NCBI GenBank assembly: GCA_023393715.1
Contig: JAEXCD010000089.1
Span: forward strand, 1-18,571
Reading direction: 5' to 3'
From: Bacillota bacterium
GTDB lineage: Bacteria; Bacillota; Clostridia; Tissierellales; Peptoniphilaceae
Length of the DNA stretch: 18,571 bases
Positions 7,163 to 13,888 of the stretch are shown here, in pieces (the first letter of the stretch is position 1; each line of letters starts with the position of its first letter). The position numbers and the translations under genes are program-made. Below the pieces are notes generated by a model. The model was not told where the DNA came from. It searched no databases and was given only the letters and a program-made list of their open reading frames with translations.

Positions 7163-7256
7163 CGCAGGCGGAGCGGGCAGACGATGGCCTACTTGAAGGA
7201 AGAAGGATATACTTATTAAAGAAGGTCAGCGGGAACGAGACAGGATCGGAGTGACC

Positions 7257-7853
7257 ATGAAAAGAAAAAAACAGACGAGGGTGCGGGACGTCCGAGGGCT
7301 GGAGCGCATCCGTCAAAAGGGAACGACAAAAAAGAAGCTCGCGTTTTCTTCTGCTGAGGAAGAGAAGACATGGATCGCGGCGCGTCGGGCTGAGGCAGCA
7401 AGCCTGTACGATAAGCTGGCTTACGCAGCAGACGAGCTTGAGCGCCTGGATGGACGCATCGGCAGGGAAAAATTTGCGCCGAGGCCATGGGAAAGGCTGT
7501 CGGATTACGGGAAATCGCAAAAGGGCGTGAAGCTGGTTGTCCGGACGCGCCGCAGTGTGGATTCGTTTCGCGATAAGGTACGGGAGCATCCGATTTTTCA
7601 AAGAGAGACGGACGGATGGATGCAGGGAGAGCCGAAAAAGGCCGTCCCGACGGATGCGGTGCTTTCCAGACCGCGCACGCAGCTTCAGCTTTGCCGGCAG
7701 GCTATCGAAATCCGGAAAACGATGGTAAAATTGAAGGAGGTAAGTCGACGGCTTTTGCTGCGGCTTCGACAGCTCGAAACCTCGGAGCACGAGGAACAGA
7801 TAGCGGAAAAGCTCGATGCGGTAATCGAATCGCTTCGTCAGCGAGTGGAATAG
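7257..7853 (+). CDS. Hypothetical basic coiled-coil-rich protein
   Basis: I do not recognise this 198-residue protein. It is highly charged, with a lysine-rich start (MKRKKQTRVRDVRGLERIRQKG) and two helical stretches: roughly 35-65 (EEEKTWIAARRAEAASLYDK and beyond), and about 140-198 (IRKTMVKLKEVSRRLLLRLRQLE and beyond) with coiled-coil-like spacing. It has only one cysteine, no signal peptide and no membrane helix, so it should be cytoplasmic and might bind nucleic acid or another protein. The ATG at 7257 has GGAG five bases upstream; a GTG two codons earlier is part of that site. The stop is 20 bases before galU, so the two are probably cotranscribed. The base composition looks like its neighbours, giving no sign of recent transfer. 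Confidence 0.7.
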   Translation: MKRKKQTRVRDVRGLERIRQKGTTKKKLAFSSAEEEKTWIAARRAEAASLYDKLAYAADELERLDGRIGREKFAPRPWERLSDYGKSQKGVKLVVRTRRSVDSFRDKVREHPIFQRETDGWMQGEPKKAVPTDAVLSRPRTQLQLCRQAIEIRKTMVKLKEVSRRLLLRLRQLETSEHEEQIAEKLDAVIESLRQRVE

Positions 7854-7873
7854 AAACGAATCAGGAGGAAATG

Positions 7874-8755
7874 ATGAAAGTCAGGAAGGCCGTAATACCC
7901 GTAGCCGGTTTCGGCACGCGTTTTTTGCCGGCGACCAAGGCGACGCCGAAGGAAATGCTTGCGATTGTCGACAAGCCGGCTTTGCAGTACATCGTCGAGG
8001 AGGCTGCGGCTTCGGGCATTGAGAGCATCCTTTTTGTTACGAATCGAGGAAAATCGGCGATTGAAAATCACTTTGACCACAACGTCGAGCTCGAGAACAT
8101 GCTGGCGGAAAAGGGAAAAGAGGAGGCGCTGCAGCAGCTGCGCGCCATCAATAATCTGTGCGACATTTTCTATGTGCGCCAGAACGAGATGCTCGGTCTG
8201 GGGCATGCCATTTTGTGTGCGCGCGATTTTGTGGGAAACGAACCGTTTGCTATTTTATTGGGCGACGATATGGTGTGGAATCCTGCGGATCCGTGTATCG
8301 GGCAGCTGATTCGCGAATACGACAAGACGGGCTCGTCCATCATCGGCTGTCAGACGGTACCCCGCGCGGTTATCGATAAATACGGATGCATCGACGGCGA
8401 AAAGCTCTCTCAGGATCTGTATCGTATCCGCTCCATGGTGGAAAAACCGAAGCCGGAGGAGGCGCCCTCGACGGTGGCCGTTTTGGGACGTCACGTTCTC
8501 GATCCCGTTGTTTTCGAGTATCTGGCCGAAACGAAACCGGGCTACGGCGGAGAAATTCAGTTGACGGACGCCCTTTGTGCGATGGCGAAGGACCGCGAGG
8601 TTCTGGGATATGATTTCAAGGGGCGCCGATACGACATCGGAGATAAGCAGGGCTATCTCGAAGCGACCGTCGAATTCGCATTGCGCGATCCGGTGCTGCG
8701 CGATCCGTTCCGCGCATATCTGCAGCAGCTGACGGCGGGCGATATGACGTTTTAA
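7874..8755 (+). CDS. galU: UTP-glucose-1-phosphate uridylyltransferase
   Basis: A 293-residue enzyme that makes UDP-glucose from UTP and glucose-1-phosphate, a precursor of capsule, teichoic acid glycosylation and glycolipids. The N-terminal nucleotide-binding signature GFGTRFLPATKATPKEML (12-29) is present, with VDKPALQYIVEEA following, the metal-binding region ILLGDD (127-132), VEKP (189-192), and EIQLTDA (227-233). The length is normal for bacterial GalU. AGGAGG at 7863-7868 is five bases from the ATG at 7874; the ATG at 7871 is only two bases away and less suited. It follows the hypothetical gene and ends the transcript, since a strong terminator lies about 40 bases after the stop. No other sugar-nucleotide genes are visible nearby. 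Confidence 0.95.
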   Translation: MKVRKAVIPVAGFGTRFLPATKATPKEMLAIVDKPALQYIVEEAAASGIESILFVTNRGKSAIENHFDHNVELENMLAEKGKEEALQQLRAINNLCDIFYVRQNEMLGLGHAILCARDFVGNEPFAILLGDDMVWNPADPCIGQLIREYDKTGSSIIGCQTVPRAVIDKYGCIDGEKLSQDLYRIRSMVEKPKPEEAPSTVAVLGRHVLDPVVFEYLAETKPGYGGEIQLTDALCAMAKDREVLGYDFKGRRYDIGDKQGYLEATVEFALRDPVLRDPFRAYLQQLTAGDMTF

Positions 8756-8793
8756 GTGCTCGCTTCGCCCTCAGCCATACCGCAAACGCAGTG

Positions 8794-8836
8794 AAAAATT
8801 CCTGTTCTCCATTCTGCGGAGGGCAGGAATTTTTTT
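8794..8836 (+). terminator. Intrinsic terminator after galU
   Basis: AAAAATTCCTG (8794-8804) pairs with CAGGAATTTTT (8824-8834), with inner CTCC/GGAG pairing, followed by a run of seven T residues (8830-8836). The A run on the left could make it work in both directions. The remaining 180 bases up to the HtrA gene hold no gene and no confident promoter. Confidence 0.85.
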
Positions 8837-8985
8837 GCGCCGCCGTCGGCATGCAAAAACGAAGGGCGGGCGTTTGGTGCAGGAAGGGACGGAAAAAACA
8901 GATATCGTGCAGGAACAAACATATTTTCTCCAAAATCAAGTTGTATTCTTCTCTCCAGAATAAGAGATACGAGACGTACTATGTA

Positions 8986-9020
8986 GAGGGGAGGAAGCAG
9001 CGTCAGGCTGCGAGCACACT
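8986..9020 (+). promoter_or_regulatory. Distant Shine-Dalgarno with hairpin spacer before htrA
   Basis: The only strong ribosome binding site, GAGGGGAGGAAG (8986-8997), is 26 bases from the ATG at 9021 measured from the end of GGAGG at 8994. The spacer contains GCAGC (8997-9001), loop GTCAG, and GCTGC (9007-9011), a perfect five-pair stem. If folded, the spacer becomes about 11 bases, within working range. No other in-frame start lies between. Confidence 0.5.
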
Positions 9021-10454
9021 ATGACAGACGACAGAAGAGATTTATTTTCCGATGAGAAAGAGACAAGGGAACCCTTGCAGGATGTGACCGAAGTGAAGGA
9101 GGAGCAGCAGTGCGCCGAAGAGCCGGGTGCATCGGAGAGACCGGCCGCGCCGGAAACGGAGAGCCAACCCGAAGACTTCGTTCAGGAGGAGCACATACGG
9201 GAGGAGCGTGCAAAGCAGGCCGAAAGGCAGGCGGAAGAGGAGGAGATGCGGCGCGTGCGGCGCATCGTTCGTGAAGAAATTCAGCGAAACTATCGGCCGA
9301 AGAGCCGCTGGCTTCGAGCACTGGCGCTGGTGCTGGTCGGCGCGCTGCTCGGTTCCGCAGGCGGATATGCGATGATTCGAAGCGGCGCGGTTCTGCCCGG
9401 ACTTTCGGGGGCAAACGGCAGGGCGACGCAGGCGGTAGAAATCAATTTGACAGAGAACAGCACCGTGGAAAATGCGGTCGCGGCGAAGGCGACCTCTTCG
9501 ATTGTCGGCGTGACGACGGTCGTGGAGCAGCAATCGGAATTTCCTTTCAGCTATTTCGGCGGAGAGGGCGGTAATTCGCAGGCTTCATCGGTGGGCTCCG
9601 GCGTGATTATTTCGTCCGACGGTTATATTTTGACGAACTCGCATGTCATCAGCAACGGTGCCTCGAAGGACATCACGGTTCGGCTGTCCAATCAGGAGGA
9701 ATACGCCGCGCAGCTTCTATGGAACGATAAAACCCTGGATCTGGCCGTCATTAAGATCGATGCAAAGGGGCTGACGCCGATAGAGATTGGCGATTCGTCT
9801 CAAATTCAGGTGGGCGATAAGGCGATTGCCATCGGAAATCCTCTGGGGCTGGATTTACAGTCGACGCTGACCTCGGGATATGTTTCAGGACTGGGGCGGA
9901 CGATCCAGCTTTCGGACGGCAGTATTATGGACGGACTGATGCAGACGGATGCGGCGATCAATTCCGGAAACTCCGGCGGCGCGCTTTTGAACGCAAAGGG
10001 TCAGCTCATCGGCATCAATACGGCCAAGCCGCAGTCCGCGACGGGGATCGGGTTTGCGATTCCCATCGATACGGCGAAGCCCATCATTGAAAAAATTCTG
10101 GCCGAGGGCTCGTATACCCCGCTCTACCTGGGCATTGTCGGCATGAATGTGCAGCTGGCGCAGCAGATGGGCGCGACACAGCTTCCTTCAAGCTCGGGCG
10201 TTCTTGTGCGCGACGTGTATGCCGATTCGCCGATTGCCCTGGCCGGCGTGGTATCGGGCGACGTCATCACGGCGATCGACTCGCATCCGGTGGATTCGAT
10301 GAACAGTCTGAAAACGGCGCTGATCCAGTACAAAAAGGGGGATACGGCAACCGTGACCTTCTACCATGACGGAAAGGAAAAGCAGGCGTCGGTCACATTC
10401 AATGATTTTGTACCGACGGAGCAGGAGAAGGAGGATTCCTCGGAGGGTCGGTAG
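9021..10454 (+). CDS. htrA: Membrane-anchored HtrA/DegP-type serine protease with PDZ domain
   Basis: A 477-residue S1C protease that degrades or refolds damaged proteins outside the membrane. Residues 1-95 form a long, highly acidic and charged cytoplasmic region (EE/QAE-rich, helix-like). One membrane helix follows (about 97-118, LRALALVLVGALLGSAGGYAM). The trypsin-like domain has the triad H208 (TNSHVIS), D240 (DLAVIKI) and S318 (NSGNSGGA). A single PDZ domain occupies about 367-455 (SGVLVRDVYADSPIALAGVVSGDVI). This arrangement is typical of Gram-positive HtrA. The start is the only in-frame ATG that keeps the N-terminal region, but its Shine-Dalgarno sequence is unusually distant. A CssR/S-type two-component system, which often controls htrA, is not visible. 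No clear terminator follows; a lysine riboswitch promoter begins 65 bases later. Confidence 0.93.
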   Translation: MTDDRRDLFSDEKETREPLQDVTEVKEEQQCAEEPGASERPAAPETESQPEDFVQEEHIREERAKQAERQAEEEEMRRVRRIVREEIQRNYRPKSRWLRALALVLVGALLGSAGGYAMIRSGAVLPGLSGANGRATQAVEINLTENSTVENAVAAKATSSIVGVTTVVEQQSEFPFSYFGGEGGNSQASSVGSGVIISSDGYILTNSHVISNGASKDITVRLSNQEEYAAQLLWNDKTLDLAVIKIDAKGLTPIEIGDSSQIQVGDKAIAIGNPLGLDLQSTLTSGYVSGLGRTIQLSDGSIMDGLMQTDAAINSGNSGGALLNAKGQLIGINTAKPQSATGIGFAIPIDTAKPIIEKILAEGSYTPLYLGIVGMNVQLAQQMGATQLPSSSGVLVRDVYADSPIALAGVVSGDVITAIDSHPVDSMNSLKTALIQYKKGDTATVTFYHDGKEKQASVTFNDFVPTEQEKEDSSEGR

Positions 10455-10476
10455 ACAAAGCGGGAAGGCCGGCAGG

Positions 10477-10492
10477 CAAAACGCGCGTTTTG
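10477..10492. repeat. 16-base perfect palindrome after htrA
   Basis: CAAAACGCGCGTTTTG reads the same on both strands. It lies 23 bases after the htrA stop. No T run follows, so it is a poor terminator. It could be an operator or a chance event; I saw no second copy in the window. Confidence 0.45.
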
Positions 10493-10519
10493 GGGCGTTC
10501 AGCCGATTGCAGCGAGGAG

Positions 10520-10548
10520 TTGACAGCGGAAGAGGGAATGGGTAGAAT
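10520..10548 (+). promoter_or_regulatory. Sigma-A promoter of the lysine transport operon
   Basis: A perfect TTGACA (10520-10525) is separated by exactly 17 bases from TAGAAT (10543-10548), one base off the -10 consensus. Transcription should start near 10555, about 25 bases before the riboswitch. It is the best promoter in the window. Confidence 0.85.
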
Positions 10549-10581
10549 ATGGGATAAGTTAATACAAATCCTCATCGCTTT

Positions 10582-10757
10582 GGTGAGGTAGAGGCGCGGG
10601 AGATAAGAGTAGCCCTTGGAGACGGCGGTCGCAGAGAAGGGCAAAAGGAGATTCCGCCGAAGTGGAACGCCGGGCGCGGCGGACTGCTGGGTCTGTTCTG
10701 AACAAGAGCAGGACTGTCATCGGCTTGGCTCGAGAGCCGATGTTGTGCTATCTCGCT
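10582..10757 (+). promoter_or_regulatory. Lysine riboswitch (L box)
   Basis: The 5' leader has the conserved L-box elements in order. GAGGTAGAGGCGC (from 10585) is followed by AAGAGTAGCC, then GCCGAAG (10656-10662), GCTGGG (near 10686), and AGGACTGTCA (10710-10719). The closing stem P1 is GAGGTAG (10585-10591) with CTATCTC (10748-10754), extended by two more pairs. P5 is CATCGGCT (10718-10725) with AGCCGATG (10735-10742). This is the layout of the RNA that binds L-lysine and represses lysC or lysine transporters in Firmicutes. An intrinsic terminator 30 bases downstream indicates control by transcription termination: lysine bound, terminator formed. Together, promoter, riboswitch and terminator fill most of the 434 bases between htrA and the transporter, and I see no gene there. 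Confidence 0.93.
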
Positions 10758-10787
10758 CGCGTAGTGTGGATTTTCAGAGAACATCAG

Positions 10788-10825
10788 GGAGCACCCTCAT
10801 ATTTGAGCGTGCTCCTTTTTCTTTT
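10788..10825 (+). terminator. Riboswitch-controlled intrinsic terminator
   Basis: GGAGCAC (10788-10794) pairs with GTGCTCC (10809-10815); inside, CTCA (10796-10799) pairs with TGAG (10804-10807). It is followed by TTTTTCTTTT. GAGCG (10805-10809) could instead pair with CGCTC (10754-10758) at the P1 3' side, a possible antiterminator contact; that alternative is an inference. Confidence 0.88.
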
Positions 10826-10888
10826 CCACAGCGAGCCCGGATGCAGTGTACGCAGGGAAACAGGCAAACGCAGAGAAAGGGAAAAGAA

Positions 10889-12514
10889 ATGAAAACAGAC
10901 AGATGGGGATGGAGGCATGTGGGGCGGTGGCTTCTTTGTGCCGTACTGATGAGCGGCGTACTGCTTTCCGCCGGTCATGCGGAAGAGCTTCAGCCGACCA
11001 CGACAGAGGGCGTGCTTCGCGTCGGAATGGAAGCGAACTATGCGCCGTTTAACTGGTCGCAGGCCGACGACTCGAACGGTGCCGTACCGATTTCGAACAG
11101 CTCGGGAGAGTACGCCAATGGATATGACGTGTGGATGGCCAAAAAGCTGGCGCAGGCGTTGGGGCTGGAGCTGGAGATCGTCAAGATCGAATGGGACGGC
11201 TTGCCGCCCGCGCTGATATCGGGGAAAATCGACGCCATTATCGCAGGAATGAGTCCGACGGCGGAGCGAAAAGAGATTCTGGATTTCACCGATGTGTACT
11301 ACACCTCGGATCTGGTATTGGTGGTTCGCAGGAACAGTGCGTGGGCAGATGCATCGTCCCTATCGGATTTTTCCGGTGCACGCGTGACCGGACAGCTCAA
11401 TACGTTTCACTACGGGGTAATCGATCAAATTCCCGGCGCCGTCAAGGAAACGGCAATGGAATCCTTTCCCACGATGATTTCGGCGTTGGCAAGCGAAAAA
11501 ATTGACGCCTATGTATCCGAACGCCCGGGCGCGATGGCAGCCGTCGCGGCGAATCCGCCGCTCAGCTACGTCGCGTTTGAGCCGGGCGAGGGATTTGATG
11601 CGTCGCTTGAGGATACGGCAGTGGCCGTGAGCGTGCGAAAGGGTTCGCCGCTGAGTATGCGCATCAATGAGGCTCTGGGGGCGATTTCAGAGGAGGAGCG
11701 GCAGGCGAAGATGCAGCAGATGATCCTGTATCACGCGGGGTTGGAGATGAGCGGAGAAGCGCCGGCCGAGCGCGGATTTTTCACCGTCATGGGAGATCTG
11801 ATATCGGAATACGGCGCCCTGTTCCTTCGCGGAGCCGGCGTGACCATGCTGATTTCCGTTCTGGGCACCGTTATCGGCTTCGTCATCGGCCTGTTCGTGC
11901 AGGTGCTGCGCATCATTCCGATCGATCGGAAAAAAGGAGCCTTGCGTAATTTCATGGTGCGCGTGCTGCGCCTGCTGCTGAACATTTATATTGAGGTGTT
12001 CCGCGGAACGCCGATGATGGTTCAGGCCATGCTCATCTATTATGGAAGCAAGCTGTTTTTTGGCATCGACATGAGCTCGATGTGGGCAGCGCTTCTGATC
12101 GTTTCGGTCAACACCGGCGCCTATCTGGCTGAGGTGATTCGCGGAGGCATTGATTCGGTGGACAGCGGGCAGCTGGAGGCGTGCAAAGCCATCGGGCTGA
12201 CGCACGGACAGATGATGCGCTGCGTCATCCTGCCGCAGACCATTAAGGCGATTCTTCCGTCGATCGGCAACGAGTTTGTCGTCAACATCAAGGATACCTC
12301 CGTATTGAACGTTATTTCGGTGACCGAGCTGTTCTTTGTAACAAAATCGGTCGCGGGCTCGACGCTTCAGATTTTTCAGACCTACTTCATCACGGCTGTG
12401 ATTTACCTGGTGCTCACCCTGGTGACGACGAGGCTGATCAATTACATCGGAAAGAAAAATGGCCATGTGAAGCCGTTCTCTCTTTCGAGCGTGACAGGAG
12501 GAACTGAATTATGA
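10889..12514 (+). CDS. Fused amino-acid ABC transporter substrate-binding protein/permease, probable lysine importer
   Basis: A 541-residue protein joining two usually separate subunits. After a signal peptide (1-31, ending AGHA) comes a family 3 solute-binding domain (about 42-285), with GVLRVGMEANYAPFNW and the ligand-contact region AGMSPTAERKEILDF. From about 305 it is a His/Glu/Gln/Arg-type permease: hydrophobic segments near 312-340, 361-385, 397-415 and 495-518, and the ATPase-docking EAA loop LEACKAIGLTHGQMMRCVIL (429-448). Such fusions are common in lactic acid bacteria and clostridia (GlnP type). The ATG at 10889 is chosen because the frame upstream is riboswitch RNA; GAGAAAGG lies eight bases before. 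The stop overlaps the ATPase gene. Lysine specificity is inferred from the riboswitch, not from binding residues. Confidence 0.92.
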   Translation: MKTDRWGWRHVGRWLLCAVLMSGVLLSAGHAEELQPTTTEGVLRVGMEANYAPFNWSQADDSNGAVPISNSSGEYANGYDVWMAKKLAQALGLELEIVKIEWDGLPPALISGKIDAIIAGMSPTAERKEILDFTDVYYTSDLVLVVRRNSAWADASSLSDFSGARVTGQLNTFHYGVIDQIPGAVKETAMESFPTMISALASEKIDAYVSERPGAMAAVAANPPLSYVAFEPGEGFDASLEDTAVAVSVRKGSPLSMRINEALGAISEEERQAKMQQMILYHAGLEMSGEAPAERGFFTVMGDLISEYGALFLRGAGVTMLISVLGTVIGFVIGLFVQVLRIIPIDRKKGALRNFMVRVLRLLLNIYIEVFRGTPMMVQAMLIYYGSKLFFGIDMSSMWAALLIVSVNTGAYLAEVIRGGIDSVDSGQLEACKAIGLTHGQMMRCVILPQTIKAILPSIGNEFVVNIKDTSVLNVISVTELFFVTKSVAGSTLQIFQTYFITAVIYLVLTLVTTRLINYIGKKNGHVKPFSLSSVTGGTEL

Positions 12515-13242
12515 GCAGGGAAGCAATTTTGAACATTCAGCACGTCGCAAAGCGCTTTGGCGACGTGACGGTGCTCCGGGATATTGACCTCGCAGTGAAC
12601 CGAAATGAAGTCATCAGCCTGATCGGGCCGTCGGGCTCGGGGAAGTCGACGCTCCTTCGATGCCTGAATCTGCTGGAGGAGCCCACGGAGGGGGATATTC
12701 TGTTCCACGGCGCGTCGATATTGGCTGCGGGGTTTGACGAACGGCATTATCGCTCCAAGGTCGGCATGGTATTTCAGCAGTTCAACCTGTTTAATAACCT
12801 GAACGTGCTGAAAAACTGCGTCCTCGGGCAGCAGAGGGTTCTTGGGCGAAGCGAGGAGGAGGCGCGCGAAAAAGCGCTGACCCTATTGAGAAAGGTAGGC
12901 ATGGCCGCGTACATTAACGCTGTGCCGGCGCAGCTCTCGGGCGGGCAAAGACAGCGCGTGGCCATCGCTCGCGCGTTGTCCATGGATCCGGAGATTTTAT
13001 TGTTTGACGAACCGACCTCCGCTCTGGATCCCGAGATGGTGGGCGAGGTACTGGGCGTCATTCGGGAGCTGGCTCAGGAGGGCATGACGATGCTGGTCGT
13101 GACGCACGAGATGCGCTTTGCGCGCCATGTCTCGACGAAGGTCTGCTTTATGCAGGACGGCATCCTGGAGGAGGTCGGCAGCCCCGATCAGATCTTCGAG
13201 CATCCGGCGAGCGAAAAGACGCGCAGCTTTCTTCAGCGGTGA
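12511..13242 (+). CDS. Polar/basic amino-acid ABC transporter ATPase, probable lysine importer subunit
   Basis: A 243-residue ABC ATPase of the GlnQ/HisP group. It has Walker A GPSGSGKS (39-46), Q-loop FQQFNLF (88-94), signature LSGGQ (142-146), Walker B ILLFDE (162-167) and the switch histidine H199 in VVTHE. All catalytic residues are intact. Its ATG overlaps the stop of the fused permease (ATGA), with AGGAGG nine bases upstream, so the two subunits are made in a coupled way. It powers uptake through that permease, and the riboswitch upstream should control both genes. After the stop there is a small GCGG-TGAT-CCGC hairpin enclosing the stop codon but no T run, so transcription may run on into the next gene. 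Confidence 0.95.
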   Translation: MSREAILNIQHVAKRFGDVTVLRDIDLAVNRNEVISLIGPSGSGKSTLLRCLNLLEEPTEGDILFHGASILAAGFDERHYRSKVGMVFQQFNLFNNLNVLKNCVLGQQRVLGRSEEEAREKALTLLRKVGMAAYINAVPAQLSGGQRQRVAIARALSMDPEILLFDEPTSALDPEMVGEVLGVIRELAQEGMTMLVVTHEMRFARHVSTKVCFMQDGILEEVGSPDQIFEHPASEKTRSFLQR

Positions 13243-13317
13243 TCCGCCGCGAAATTTCCGCGCAGAGTTTCCTGTTCTGAGATACAATGGATGCGAGAAC
13301 GAGTGAGGAGGCATGGG

Positions 13318-13806
13318 ATGGTACGCAGAGCAAAAATCAAGGAACCCGTATTGAAAATTCCCAACACGGTGTGGGACCGGATTGTTCTGGGCGGCTGCAT
13401 TCTCGGACTGGCCGGCAGCGCACTGTACGTGGGCGTTCGTTGGTCCGCATTGCCGGAGCAGCTGACGGGGCTATCCGGAAACGGGGCAGTCGGAAAGGGC
13501 GTGCTTTGGCTGTTTGTCGGAATTTCACTTTCTCTGTTTATCATATTAAGTGTGGTGGAGCGCATGCCCGGCTTTTGGAACCTCGGCGTGCCGCTTAACG
13601 ATGCCAATCGTGCGCAGGTGTACCGGATGATGCGGAATATGATCGGCTTTGTAAAGCTCCTGGCGGTGTTTTTGATGAGCTATCTGACGGTGATACTCGC
13701 GAGCGGCAGAGCGGTTTCCGGCGCGTTTTTAATCGGCGTGGCCGCGGTCTCCATCCTGACGTTAATCGGGTACCGTCTTGTCCTGAGGCGTGTTAAACTA
13801 CACTAA
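13318..13806 (+). CDS. Small integral membrane protein, DUF1648-like
   Basis: A 162-residue protein with four hydrophobic segments (about 22-40, 61-82, 108-128 and 134-155) and a basic N-terminus. After the first helix, the sequence RWSALPEQLTGLSGNGAVGK, followed by a second helix, resembles the DUF1648 pattern (W-x-x-LP-x-x-x-x, small loop, GK), known from SdpI-like immunity and uncharacterised membrane proteins. That link is tentative; nothing in the sequence gives a function. The start at 13318 is supported by AGGAGG at 13306-13311 with a six-base gap; an in-frame ATG at 13291 has no such site. It may be cotranscribed with the transporter or have its own weak promoter (TACAAT at 13283). 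Confidence 0.7.
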   Translation: MVRRAKIKEPVLKIPNTVWDRIVLGGCILGLAGSALYVGVRWSALPEQLTGLSGNGAVGKGVLWLFVGISLSLFIILSVVERMPGFWNLGVPLNDANRAQVYRMMRNMIGFVKLLAVFLMSYLTVILASGRAVSGAFLIGVAAVSILTLIGYRLVLRRVKLH

Positions 13807-13819
13807 CTTATGGTAGAAT
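13791..13819 (+). promoter_or_regulatory. Candidate extended -10 promoter before the CydDC-like operon
   Basis: TGGTAGAAT (13811-13819) is an extended -10 element (TGn plus TAGAAT). Upstream TTAAAC or TGTTAA (13791-13798) is a poor -35, as is usual for extended -10 promoters. It starts five bases after the stop of the preceding gene. A start near 13826 would place the terminator at 13838-13866 in the leader. Confidence 0.45.
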
Positions 13820-13837
13820 AAAATAGCACAGACGATG

Positions 13838-13866
13838 AAAAATCGGCGCGATGCGTCGATTTTTTT
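13838..13866 (+). terminator. Intrinsic terminator in the leader of the CydDC-like operon
   Basis: AAAAATCGGCG (13838-13848) pairs with CGTCGATTTTT (13854-13864) including one G-T pair, around a very short loop, and a run of seven T residues (13860-13866). It stands 22 bases before the start codon at 13889. It may end the preceding transcript, or attenuate the operon if the promoter just upstream is real. Confidence 0.8.
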
Positions 13867-13888
13867 GTTTGAGGAGGGAAAGGAAGTT

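Noticed and set aside
10616..10888. Upstream extension of the fused transporter frame
   Set aside because: These bases form the lysine riboswitch and terminator; the signal peptide begins at the ATG at 10889.
11687..12466. Minus-strand open frame of 259 codons opposite the fused permease
   Set aside because: Low-complexity His/Gln/Asp-rich translation with no ribosome site; the permease on the plus strand explains the region.
13233..13247. Hairpin GCGG-TGAT-CCGC around the ATPase stop codon as terminator
   Set aside because: Only four pairs and no T run follows; too weak to call.
13281..13290. TACAAT as promoter of the small membrane protein gene
   Set aside because: No -35 box at 16-18 bases and no extended -10 TG; I kept it only as a remark.
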